In this document: positions 8,427 to 16,462 of the stretch, piece after piece
Position numbering within the stretch: position 1 is the first letter of the stretch
Layout of the letters: the number at the start of each line of letters is the position of its first letter
Assembly: GCF_013087515.1 (NCBI RefSeq)
Contig: NZ_JABFCN010000046.1
Location: forward strand, 62,001 to 126,000
Source of the DNA: Rhizobium sophorae
Lineage (GTDB): Bacteria > Pseudomonadota > Alphaproteobacteria > Rhizobiales > Rhizobiaceae
DNA: 64,000 bases
Direction of reading: 5' to 3'
Translations under genes and position numbers: made by a program
The notes under the pieces: model-generated
What the model saw: only the letters and a program-made list of their open reading frames with translations
Told to the model about the DNA's origin: nothing
The model's database searches: none

Positions 8427-8924
8427 ATGACAATTGAGAACGATCTCAGCCGGATCGCGGAGCAGGAGAAAGCTCTGAGCTTCGACGCTTTCGACCTGAC
8501 GACGGCATGGCAGCTCGGCAAGCTCCTGCAGGAACTCGCCACCGAGCGCGGCCTCGGCATCGCGATCGACGTGACCCTGCATTCGATGCCCGTCTTCTAT
8601 GCGGCACTCCCGGGTGTGACGCCCGACAACGTCAACTGGGTCCGCCGCAAGCGCAACATGGTGCTGCGTTATTTCCGCAGCAGCTATGCCTCCGGGCTGA
8701 AGCTACAGAAAGACGGCAAGACGGTCGAGGATAACGGGCTTTCCGGCGCCGACTATGCGCCGCATGGCGGCAGTTTCCCAATCAACGTCAAGGGTATCGG
8801 CTGCATCGGTGCGGTCACCGTCTCCGGCCTGCCGCAGCGTGACGACCATAATCTCGCCGTCGAGGCGCTGGCGCTGATGCTGGCGAAGGATCTGGATACG
8901 CTGCGGCTCGCCCCGCCGCTCTGA
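8427..8924 (+). CDS. UPF0303 / haem-degrading-domain (HbpS-like) protein
   Basis: 165-residue soluble protein with the PF03928-type fold: N-terminal helix ISRIAEQEK-like, LATERGLGIAIDVTLHS, then NWVRRKRNMVLRYFRSSY and the glycine-rich HGGSFPINVKGIGCIGAVTVSG. Relatives include UPF0303 proteins and the haem-binding HbpS. Some bind haem or cobalamin, and many have no known activity. The ATG at 8427 is favoured by CAGGAGAGG upstream. The 88-base gap from the previous gene leaves it unclear whether it shares the transcript. It ends 27 bases from the convergent AGE-family gene. Confidence 0.82.
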   Translation: MTIENDLSRIAEQEKALSFDAFDLTTAWQLGKLLQELATERGLGIAIDVTLHSMPVFYAALPGVTPDNVNWVRRKRNMVLRYFRSSYASGLKLQKDGKTVEDNGLSGADYAPHGGSFPINVKGIGCIGAVTVSGLPQRDDHNLAVEALALMLAKDLDTLRLAPPL

Positions 8925-8951
8925 GCGAGCGCGGCGCTGGACTCCTCAATC

Positions 8952-10211
8952 TTAGAGCTTGCCGCCGGCCTCGGCGATACCCTTCGTCAGGCTGCCCGTG
9001 GCCGGGAAGAGCGGGATGAGGCAGGCCTGTAGGGCGTGGTAGATATCGCCCTTGCCGGGGAACAGCGAGTGCGAGGGAACGAGATCTTCCGTCAGCTCCT
9101 CGTGCCAACCGCCGTTCTTGTGGTCGATGAAGGCGCGCTCGATCACGTTCCAGATCTTGCGGTAGCTTTCCTCATGGAAATCGCTCGGCAGGTGCTCGTT
9201 GAGGAAATGTGCAGCAGCCGCACCTTCGCAGGCTGGCCACCAGAGTTTGTTGCGCTTGGCGGGCTTGTCGTCCCAATCGAGCGTGTAGAAGAAGCCGCCC
9301 TTGTCGTTGTCCCAGCCGAGCGCCATGGATTGCGCAAAGAGGGCCCTGGCCGCATCCGGCATCCATTCGATCCGTTTGCCGCCGAGCGCCCAGAGCTGCA
9401 GGATCAGGCGGGCCCATTCCAGCCAATGGCCGGGCGTCGTACCGGCCGGGCGGAACATTTCGTTCGGATGATAGTAGGTCTTGTCGAGCTTCCATTCGGC
9501 GTCGAAATGCTCGGCGACGCGCCAGTCGACCGAACCGGCCGCGCGGCGGATGACGAGGTCGGCGATGCTCTCGGCCTTGGTTAGATATTCCCTCTCGCCG
9601 GTGGCCTCGAAGGCCGCCATCAGCGCTTCGGTCAGGTGCATATTGGAGTTCTGGCCGCGATAGGTGCCGCCATCGAGCGGCTGCCAGTCGGCCGTGAATT
9701 CCTCCACGATCGCGCCGTGTTTCGCCTCCCAGAACTTCGTGTTGAGGATCTCGGTGATATCGGCCAACATGCCGTCGGCAAGCGGATGACCGATCGTTTT
9801 TGCGGATGAGGCGGCGAGCAGCACGAAAGCATGGCCATAGCCCTGCTTGTTGGAATCAACGGGACCATCATTGTTGAGCGACCAGAAATAGCCGCCATTT
9901 TTCCGGTCGCGATGATGGTTCCAGATATAATCCATGCCGTGGTCGACGACATCGGCAGCGCCGGGGCGGCCGAGCAGGGCGCCGATCGAGAAGCAATGCA
10001 CGGCGCGCGCCGCGATATGGATGCCGCGAACCTGGCCCTCGGCGTCGAGAGGCCTGCCTTCGTCGTCGAGATCGTAGAAGCCGCCCTTGGGATTGACCGA
10101 GTTGTGCTGGAAAAAATCGAAGAGACCGTTCGCCTGGTTAAGCAGCCAGCCGCGATGATAGGCGCGGGTCGTCCAGTTTCCAAGCACGGCGTTGCCGGTT
10201 GCGGGTGCCAT
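8952..10211 (-). CDS. AGE-family sugar epimerase/isomerase
   Basis: 419-residue (alpha/alpha)6-barrel protein of the N-acylglucosamine 2-epimerase superfamily, which includes mannose, cellobiose and sulfoquinovose isomerases or epimerases. Visible family segments are NPKGGFYDLDDEG, AARAVHCFS, the GQNSNMHLTEALMAAFE stretch with candidate catalytic His, PGHWLEWARL, and WWPACEGAAAAHFL. It has no signal peptide. It is divergent from metH with about 170 bases between starts and ends next to a convergent gene, so it is monocistronic. Exact substrate is undetermined; an aldose-ketose isomerase such as mannose/fructose is plausible. Confidence 0.85.
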   Translation of the reverse strand: MAPATGNAVLGNWTTRAYHRGWLLNQANGLFDFFQHNSVNPKGGFYDLDDEGRPLDAEGQVRGIHIAARAVHCFSIGALLGRPGAADVVDHGMDYIWNHHRDRKNGGYFWSLNNDGPVDSNKQGYGHAFVLLAASSAKTIGHPLADGMLADITEILNTKFWEAKHGAIVEEFTADWQPLDGGTYRGQNSNMHLTEALMAAFEATGEREYLTKAESIADLVIRRAAGSVDWRVAEHFDAEWKLDKTYYHPNEMFRPAGTTPGHWLEWARLILQLWALGGKRIEWMPDAARALFAQSMALGWDNDKGGFFYTLDWDDKPAKRNKLWWPACEGAAAAHFLNEHLPSDFHEESYRKIWNVIERAFIDHKNGGWHEELTEDLVPSHSLFPGKGDIYHALQACLIPLFPATGSLTKGIAEAGGKL

Positions 10212-10320
10212 AATGCTCCTCCGATTTCGTGCACAAAGCGTTGTAAACGCCTATATAGGCGTCGTGCGAGTCTGTCATCCGGCGACATTTGCAAAGCACG
10301 AAATCGATAGGCATATATTG

Positions 10321-10340
10321 ACATAAAGATATCTTTATGT
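10321..10340. promoter_or_regulatory. perfect 20-bp palindrome before metH, candidate ArsR-type operator
   Basis: ACATAAAGATATCTTTATGT is a perfect inverted repeat. It begins inside a TTGACA-like -35 hexamer (10318-10323) and fills the promoter spacer, the position of a repressor site. The 16-bp core ATAAAGATATCTTTAT recurs exactly before the ArsR-methyltransferase gene at 56424. That regulator is the likely binder (inference). Confidence 0.7.
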
Positions 10341-10381
10341 GATTTGGACTATCTGGTCTTATGACGTCAAGGAGCCTTCCC

Positions 10382-13300
10382 GTGTTTGACAATCTCTTTG
10401 GTCCGGAAACGGGCAAGCGTGACGGCAGTGAAGTTTTCGCAGCTTTGAGACAAGCCGCGAGCGAACGCATCCTTGTTCTTGACGGCGCCATGGGCACGCA
10501 GATCCAGGGGCTTGGCTATGATGAAGACCAGTTCCGCGGAACGCGCTTCATCGGCTGCGCCTGTCACCAGAAGGGCAATAACGACCTTCTGATTCTGACC
10601 CAGCCGGACGCGATCGAAGAGATCCATTACAGATACGCCAAGGCCGGCGCCGACATTCTCGAGACCAACACCTTCTCCTCGACCCGCATCGCGCAGGCCG
10701 ACTACGAGATGGAAGGTGCGGTCTACGACCTTAACAAGGAAGGTGCCGAGATCGTGCGCCGGGCAGCACAGCGCGCCGAGCGTGAGGATGGCCGCCGCCG
10801 CTTCGTCGCCGGCGCCATCGGGCCGACCAACCGCACCGCGTCGATCTCCCCCGACGTCAACAATCCCGGCTTCCGCGCCGTGACCTTCGACGATCTGCGT
10901 TCGGCCTATGGCGAGCAGATCGACGGACTTATCGACGGCGGCGCCGACATCATCCTGATCGAGACCATCTTCGACACGCTGAACGCCAAGGCAGCGATCT
11001 TCGCCTGCGAGGAGCGCTTCGAAGCCAAGGGCGTGCGCCTGCCTGTGATGATCTCGGGCACGATCACCGACCTTTCCGGCCGCACGCTGTCCGGCCAGAC
11101 GCCGTCGGCCTTCTGGAATTCCGTGCGCCATGCCAATCCCTTCACGATCGGGCTCAACTGCGCGCTCGGCGCCAATGCGATGCGCCCGCACCTGCAGGAG
11201 CTTTCGGGTGTTGCCGACACCTTCATCTGCGCCTATCCGAATGCGGGCCTGCCGAACGAGTTCGGCCAGTACGACGAAACGCCGGAGCTGATGGCGGCGC
11301 AGATCGACGGCTTCGCCCGCGAGGGCCTCGTCAACATCGTCGGCGGCTGCTGCGGCTCGACGCCCGAGCATATCAAGGCGATCGCCGAGACCGTTGCGAA
11401 GTACAAGCCGCGTGCCATTCCCGAGCATCGCCCCTTCATGTCGCTGTCGGGCCTCGAACCTTTCGAGCTGACCAAGGACATTCCCTTCGTCAATGTCGGC
11501 GAGCGCACCAACGTCACCGGCTCGGCCCGCTTCCGCAAACTGATCACGAACGGCGATTTCACCGCAGCGCTCGATGTCGCCCGCGATCAGGTCGAAAACG
11601 GCGCGCAGGTGATCGACATCAACATGGACGAAGGCCTGATCGATTCCGAAAAGGCGATGGTCGAGTTCCTCAACTTGATCGCCGCCGAACCCGACATCGC
11701 GCGTGTGCCTGTCATGATCGACTCGTCGAAATTCTCGATCATCGAATCAGGCCTGAAGCGCGTGCAGGGCAAGCCGATCGTCAACTCAATCTCGCTGAAG
11801 GAAGGCGAAGAGAATTTCCTCGCCCAGGCGCGGCTACTGCACAATTACGGCGCTGCCGTCGTCGTCATGGCCTTCGATGAGACGGGGCAGGCGGACAGCT
11901 ACGAGCGCAAGGTGGATATCTGCACGCGCGCCTACAAGCTGCTGACCGAGAAGATCGGCTACCCGCCCGAGGACATCATCTTCGACCCGAACATCTTCGC
12001 GGTCGCGACCGGCATCGAAGAGCACAATAATTACGGCGTCGACTTCATCGAGGCGACGCGGACGATCCGTGAGCGCATGCCGCTGGTGCATATTTCGGGC
12101 GGCGTCTCGAACCTGTCCTTCTCGTTCCGCGGTAACGAGCCGGTGCGCGAGGCGATGCATGCCGTGTTCCTCTACCACGCCATTCAGGCGGGCATGGACA
12201 TGGGCATCGTCAATGCCGGCCAGCTTGCCGTCTACGACAACATCGATCCCGAGCTGCGCGAGGCCTGCGAGGACGTGGTGCTGAACCGCCGACCTGACGG
12301 CACCGAGCGGCTGCTCGAAGTGGCAGAGAAATTCCGTGGCGGCGCGGCACGCGAAGGCCGGGTCCAGGATCTTTCCTGGCGCGAATGGAGCGTCGAGAAG
12401 CGTCTCGAGCATGCGCTGGTCAACGGCATCACCGAATATATCGAGGCCGATACCGAAGAGGCGCGCCTGCAGGCAGCCCGGCCGCTGCATGTCATCGAAG
12501 GACCGCTGATGGCCGGCATGAACGTCGTCGGCGATCTCTTCGGCTCGGGCAAGATGTTCCTGCCGCAGGTGGTGAAGTCGGCGCGCGTTATGAAACAGGC
12601 GGTGGCCGTACTGCTGCCCTACATGGAAGAGGAAAAGCGCCTCAACGGCGGCGATGAACGCCGGTCGGCCGGCAAGATCCTGATGGCGACCGTCAAGGGC
12701 GACGTGCACGATATCGGCAAGAACATCGTCGGCGTCGTGCTTGCCTGCAACAATTACGAGATCGTCGACCTCGGCGTCATGGTGCCGGCGACGAAGATCC
12801 TCGAAACGGCCATTGCCGAGAAGGTCGACGTCATCGGCCTTTCCGGCCTGATCACGCCGTCGCTCGACGAGATGGTGCATGTTGCCGCCGAGATGGAACG
12901 CCAGGGCTTCGAGATCCCGCTGTTGATCGGCGGAGCGACGACCAGCCGCGTGCATACGGCCGTGAAGATCCATCCGGGCTACAACAAGGGGCAGACGGTC
13001 TACGTTACCGATGCGAGCCGCGCCGTCGGTGTCGTCTCGGCACTGCTGTCGCCGGAGACACGCCAGGGTTATGTCGACGATATAAGAGCCGAATATGCCA
13101 AGGTGGCGGCCGCCCATGCGCGCAGCGAGGCCGAGAAGGTGCGCCTGCCGCTGCCGCGGGCTCGCGAGAATGCGCACAAGATCGACTGGTCGGGCTACCA
13201 GCCGACGAAGCCGCAATTCTTCGGTACGCGGGTGTTCGAGGATTACGATCTGGCCGAGCTTGCCAAATACATCGACTGGACGCCGTTCTTCCAGACCTGG

Positions 13301-14155
13301 GAGTTGCGCGGCCGCTACCCGGCCATTCTCGAAGACGAGAAGCAGGGCGAGGCGGCGCGTGCGCTCTGGGCCGATGCGCAGGCGATGCTGAAGAAGATCA
13401 TCGACGAGAAGTGGTTTCGCCCGCGCGCGGTCATCGGCTTCTGGCCCGCAGGCGCTGTCGGCGACGACATCCGGCTGTTCACGGACGAGAGCCGCAAGCA
13501 GGAACTGGCGACCTTTTACACGTTGCGCCAGCAGCTTTCCAAGCGGGACGGGCGGCCGAACGTGGCGCTTTCTGATTTCGTGGCGCCCGTTTCAAGCGGT
13601 GTTCAGGATTATGTCGGCGGCTTCGTGGTGACGGCCGGTATCGAGGAAATCGCCATCGCCGAACGTTTCGAACGGGCGAACGACGATTATTCCTCGATCC
13701 TCGTCAAGGCGCTGGCCGACCGCTTCGCCGAAGCTTTTGCCGAGCGTATGCACGAGCAGGTACGACGCGAATACTGGGGCTATGCCAAGGACGAGACGCT
13801 CAGCAAGGAGGATCTCATCACCGAGGCCTATACCGGCATCCGCCCGGCGCCCGGTTATCCTGCCCAGCCTGACCACACTGAAAAGGCAACGCTGTTCAAG
13901 CTGCTCGACGCTGAAAAAGCGGCCGGCGTGAAGCTGACGGAGAGCTATGCGATGTGGCCGGGCTCCTCGGTCTCCGGCCTCTATATCGGCCATCCCGACT
14001 CCTATTATTTCGGCGTCGCCAAGGTGGAGCGCGATCAAGTTGAGGATTATGCGGCGCGCAAGCAGATGGCCGTGGCTGAGGTGGAGCGCTGGCTCGGGCC
14101 GGTGCTGAACTACGTGCCGCGCAAGACCGAAACCGAGATCGAGGATGCGGCGTAA
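10382..14155 (+). CDS. metH: cobalamin-dependent methionine synthase
   Basis: Transfers the methyl group of 5-methyltetrahydrofolate to homocysteine through methylcobalamin in the cytoplasm. At 1257 aa it has the full MetH layout: homocysteine-binding barrel (about 1-330, opening ERILVLDGAMGTQIQG, with zinc-ligand GGCCGS at about 321-326), pterin-binding barrel (about 355-620, VGERTNVTGS), the cobalamin cap and Rossmann domain with DVHDIGKN (axial His near 776), and a C-terminal AdoMet-dependent reactivation domain. I chose the GTG at 10382, in frame, because AAGGAG lies seven bases upstream; an ATG at 10361 lacks a site. Preceded by the palindromic operator at 10321. It depends on metF, encoded at 57485. 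Confidence 0.97.
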   Translation: MFDNLFGPETGKRDGSEVFAALRQAASERILVLDGAMGTQIQGLGYDEDQFRGTRFIGCACHQKGNNDLLILTQPDAIEEIHYRYAKAGADILETNTFSSTRIAQADYEMEGAVYDLNKEGAEIVRRAAQRAEREDGRRRFVAGAIGPTNRTASISPDVNNPGFRAVTFDDLRSAYGEQIDGLIDGGADIILIETIFDTLNAKAAIFACEERFEAKGVRLPVMISGTITDLSGRTLSGQTPSAFWNSVRHANPFTIGLNCALGANAMRPHLQELSGVADTFICAYPNAGLPNEFGQYDETPELMAAQIDGFAREGLVNIVGGCCGSTPEHIKAIAETVAKYKPRAIPEHRPFMSLSGLEPFELTKDIPFVNVGERTNVTGSARFRKLITNGDFTAALDVARDQVENGAQVIDINMDEGLIDSEKAMVEFLNLIAAEPDIARVPVMIDSSKFSIIESGLKRVQGKPIVNSISLKEGEENFLAQARLLHNYGAAVVVMAFDETGQADSYERKVDICTRAYKLLTEKIGYPPEDIIFDPNIFAVATGIEEHNNYGVDFIEATRTIRERMPLVHISGGVSNLSFSFRGNEPVREAMHAVFLYHAIQAGMDMGIVNAGQLAVYDNIDPELREACEDVVLNRRPDGTERLLEVAEKFRGGAAREGRVQDLSWREWSVEKRLEHALVNGITEYIEADTEEARLQAARPLHVIEGPLMAGMNVVGDLFGSGKMFLPQVVKSARVMKQAVAVLLPYMEEEKRLNGGDERRSAGKILMATVKGDVHDIGKNIVGVVLACNNYEIVDLGVMVPATKILETAIAEKVDVIGLSGLITPSLDEMVHVAAEMERQGFEIPLLIGGATTSRVHTAVKIHPGYNKGQTVYVTDASRAVGVVSALLSPETRQGYVDDIRAEYAKVAAAHARSEAEKVRLPLPRARENAHKIDWSGYQPTKPQFFGTRVFEDYDLAELAKYIDWTPFFQTWELRGRYPAILEDEKQGEAARALWADAQAMLKKIIDEKWFRPRAVIGFWPAGAVGDDIRLFTDESRKQELATFYTLRQQLSKRDGRPNVALSDFVAPVSSGVQDYVGGFVVTAGIEEIAIAERFERANDDYSSILVKALADRFAEAFAERMHEQVRREYWGYAKDETLSKEDLITEAYTGIRPAPGYPAQPDHTEKATLFKLLDAEKAAGVKLTESYAMWPGSSVSGLYIGHPDSYYFGVAKVERDQVEDYAARKQMAVAEVERWLGPVLNYVPRKTETEIEDAA

Positions 14156-14199
14156 CCAGCCGTTTGGCGTCGGCCGCTGATAAAGTGAATCAAGAAATG

Positions 14200-14234
14200 A
14201 TGAAGCCGGAAAGTGATTCACTTTCCGGCTTCAT
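14200..14234. terminator. long perfect hairpin between convergent metH and GntR genes
   Basis: ATGAAGCCGGAAAGTGA (14200-14216) pairs fully with its complement at 14218-14234, with only one base between, followed by GCTTTT on the plus strand. It probably ends metH transcription and perhaps also the leftward GntR transcript. Confidence 0.75.
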
Positions 14235-14290
14235 GCTTTTGAAAATCAAGAAGATTGCGTCTTTTGAGCCGATGATGTCGGCTTTGCGAT

Positions 14291-15055
14291 TCAAGTCACC
14301 GCGATCGTCAGTTCCGCGACGAAATCATAGGCGTCGCCGCGATAGAGCGAGCGGGTGAATTCCACGGCGCGGCCGGAACCGAGATAGGAGATGCGCTCGA
14401 TCGACAGGCCGGCTGCACCGACGGAGACGCCGAGAAGCTGGGCGTCGGCTTCCTTCATATTGGTCGCGGAGATGCGCTGCACCGCGCGTACCGGGCGGAC
14501 CTGGAGGCGTTCGAGTTCGGCATAGAGTGAATTGGTCACGGCTGAGGGGTCGGGTAGGAATTCGCCGGAAACGCTGGCATTTTCGATCGCCAGCGGCTGG
14601 TCGTCGGCAATGCGCAGGCGGGAAAGGCGGGAAACCTTAACGTCGGTGCCGAGCCCAAGAATCATCATCTCGTCGGGAGAGGGCGTGTGGATGCCCTTGT
14701 GCAGCCATTCGGAGCGGGAGGACATGCCGCGGCGCGCCATGTCTTCGGTGAAGGAAGTGAGCTGCGACAGGCGCTGCTCAACCTTGGAGACCGGCTTGGC
14801 GACGAAGGTGCCTGAACCGTGACGGCGCACCAACAGGCCATCGGCGACGAGTTCGTCGATCGCCTTGCGCACGGTGACTCGACTGACGGCGGCGAATTCG
14901 GCGATGTCGCGTTCGGGGGGCAACGCATCGCCGTGACCAAGCGTGCCGGCGCGCACGGCTCCTTCGAGCGTGCGGCGCAGCTTGACGTAGAGCGGCCCTG
15001 TGCCGGCTGCCTGCAGGCGCTCCAGGGAAAGGAGGGTGGCGAGGTCGTCGGTCAT
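14291..15055 (-). CDS. GntR-family regulator, HutC/UTRA subgroup
   Basis: 254-residue regulator. A winged-helix domain near residues 15-85 contains LPPERDIAEFAAVSRVTVRK, followed by the UTRA ligand domain (TPSPDEMMILGLG, AIENASVSGEFLPD, and ERISYLGSGRAVEFTRSLYRGDAYDF at the end, typical of the chorismate-lyase-like fold). UTRA regulators of this sort often sense phosphorylated amino sugars. The ATG at 15055 overlaps the kinase stop by four bases (ATGA), so the two are co-translated. It likely controls its own operon and the divergent ABC operon through the paired sites at 15976 and 16105. Confidence 0.88.
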   Translation of the reverse strand: MTDDLATLLSLERLQAAGTGPLYVKLRRTLEGAVRAGTLGHGDALPPERDIAEFAAVSRVTVRKAIDELVADGLLVRRHGSGTFVAKPVSKVEQRLSQLTSFTEDMARRGMSSRSEWLHKGIHTPSPDEMMILGLGTDVKVSRLSRLRIADDQPLAIENASVSGEFLPDPSAVTNSLYAELERLQVRPVRAVQRISATNMKEADAQLLGVSVGAAGLSIERISYLGSGRAVEFTRSLYRGDAYDFVAELTIAVT

Positions 15056-15936
15056 GCCGCACCTCTCTGCCTGTCGTTCAAGAGCTTGACTGCAAGTTCC
15101 ACCGCGCCCTGCAGCGCATCGCCTTTCGGCCTGGCAAGCATGGACCTGTAGCGTTCGGAAAGCCAGGGCTCGTAGGCTTCGGAAAGGCCGCCGAGCAAGC
15201 AGATCGATGGGCATTCGGGCCAGAGCAGCGCTTCGAGACTTTCGCCGATCGCCGTTGCCGCATCCGTGACGATGCCGGCTGCGACGGCATCACCCTTAGC
15301 CGCATATTCGAAGACGGTGGGAGCGTAACGGGCAAAATCCTTCGGTTTTGCGGAATGGGCGAATTCGACGATGCGCTCGGGATCGTTGCCGTAGTCGGTC
15401 ATGATCGCGTCGGTGATTGGTGATGCCGGGCGCACCCCGTCATGGGCAAGCAGTGATTGTTCCAGGAGATCGCGGCCGAGGCGGGCACCGCTTGCCTGGT
15501 CGCCGACAACGAAACCCCAGCCGCCGATGCCGTTCAGCCGGCCATCCTTGCGGGCATTATAGACCGAGCCGGTGCCGAAGGCGCCGACGATGCCATCGGT
15601 ATCGCCGAGCGCGCCTTGCAGGGCGATCAGCGCATCGGTGACGACGCGGCCTTCGGCAAAGGGCAAGGCCTTTTCGATTCGCCTGCCGTAATCGCCGACA
15701 TTGGCGCCGGCGACGCCGACGACGGCTGCGACGGAGGAAAGGGTTTCAGCGGCAAGCCCGGCATCGCCTAACGCCTGCCGGGCGGATTCGACGATATTGA
15801 GAAGGGAGTTTTCCAGATCCGACAGGATGTTGGCAGGGCCGGCTTTGCCGCGGCCGATGATGTTGCCGCTCCTGTCCGCGACTGCGGCCCGGCAGTTCGT
15901 TCCGCCGCCGTCTATGCCGATTGCAAGCTCCGTCAT
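15052..15936 (-). CDS. BadF/BcrA-type sugar kinase, probable N-acetylglucosamine kinase
   Basis: 294-residue ASKHA-fold kinase. The N-terminal phosphate loop reads AIGIDGGGTNCRAAVADRSG; the central GVAGANVGDYGRR and VTDALIALQGA segments and the GTGSVYNAR turn with GGWGFVVGDQASGARLGRD are typical of N-acetylglucosamine kinases. It would phosphorylate an imported amino sugar in the cytoplasm. It is the first gene of a two-gene leftward operon with the UTRA regulator and diverges from an ABC sugar importer with a MalE-like binding protein. The specific sugar is inferred from family and neighbours. Confidence 0.82.
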   Translation of the reverse strand: MTELAIGIDGGGTNCRAAVADRSGNIIGRGKAGPANILSDLENSLLNIVESARQALGDAGLAAETLSSVAAVVGVAGANVGDYGRRIEKALPFAEGRVVTDALIALQGALGDTDGIVGAFGTGSVYNARKDGRLNGIGGWGFVVGDQASGARLGRDLLEQSLLAHDGVRPASPITDAIMTDYGNDPERIVEFAHSAKPKDFARYAPTVFEYAAKGDAVAAGIVTDAATAIGESLEALLWPECPSICLLGGLSEAYEPWLSERYRSMLARPKGDALQGAVELAVKLLNDRQRGAA

Positions 15937-15975
15937 CGGGCCTCCGAATATGCCGTTCCCTATGTTTTTTCCTAC

Positions 15976-15994
15976 AATACCAAAAAAATACCAT
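15976..15994 (-). promoter_or_regulatory. candidate operator, TGGTAT direct repeat, leftward copy
   Basis: On the minus strand this reads ATGGTATTTTTTTGGTATT: two GGTAT units exactly 11 bases apart, one helical turn. It lies about 40 bases upstream of the kinase start and is matched at 17 of 19 positions by the plus-strand site at 16105. Confidence 0.6.
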
Positions 15995-16104
15995 TTACCA
16001 AGTGGGAACGACGCGGAAAATCAATCTTTTTATCATATTGATTTTGCTCGATTAAATTTTTTAGTAAGTTTTATCAGGCTGAAAAGTTAATTTCGGCTGG
16101 ACAA

Positions 16105-16123
16105 TTGGTATTTTTTTGGCATT
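16105..16123 (+). promoter_or_regulatory. candidate operator, TGGTAT direct repeat, rightward copy
   Basis: TTGGTATTTTTTTGGCATT on the plus strand, differing at two positions from the opposed copy at 15976. The two centres are about 129 bases apart and face the two divergent operons. The UTRA regulator encoded at 14291 is the obvious candidate binder. Confidence 0.6.
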
Positions 16124-16197
16124 AATTCGGCAAAAGGGAACAGCACTTCGAAGCCCACGAAAACCGGCAGTTGAGCCAAGCCGGAACCGCTACGAAG

Positions 16198-16290
16198 ATG
16201 ATCGAGATGACGACCCGCCGGCCCGTCAAGCTGGTGGCGAAGATTCAGACATCCATCAGCTTTCCCATCATTTCGCCGCCCTCGGTTTAG
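16198..16290 (+). CDS. possible 30-aa leader peptide in the ABC operon leader; weak
   Basis: A short frame starting ATGATCGAGATG encodes 30 residues (MIEMTTRRPVKLVAKIQTSI then a Pro/Ser-rich end). The first half uses G/C-ending codons as real genes here do, but no good ribosome-binding site precedes it. It could be a leader peptide, an eroded gene piece, or chance. Confidence 0.2.
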   Translation: MIEMTTRRPVKLVAKIQTSISFPIISPPSV

Positions 16291-16462
16291 TCGCCGGAAG
16301 GCGCGCAGTCCGGCCGCAGGCGATCCGCCTTCGTGTCCGTCGAGCTTTCGGGATCGGCATTGCTGGCGGTCCTCCAAGGGGCGTTGGGTGTTTTCTCAGA
16401 CACGCCAATTGCTTGTTTCAGATCAAACAGCGCCTCGCGGCGCTTTAAAACAGGAGAGGGAA

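Larger units (their letters stand above)
15937..16462. other. divergent control region of the amino-sugar-like locus
   Basis: 526 bases between the kinase gene and the ABC operon. The left 200 bases are AT-rich and hold two TGGTAT-type sites in opposite orientations. The right 330 bases are GC-rich and form a long apparent leader with one short reading frame (16198-16290). No large gene is supported here. Confidence 0.6.

Noticed and set aside
10212..10381. A riboswitch (cobalamin or SAM type) before metH
   Set aside because: The 170-base region is too short for a cobalamin riboswitch and shows no conserved B12-box or SAM-II layout; the palindrome fits a protein operator instead.
11834..13216. 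A minus-strand open frame of 460 codons within metH
   Set aside because: Antisense to conserved MetH domains; no ribosome-binding site or domain.
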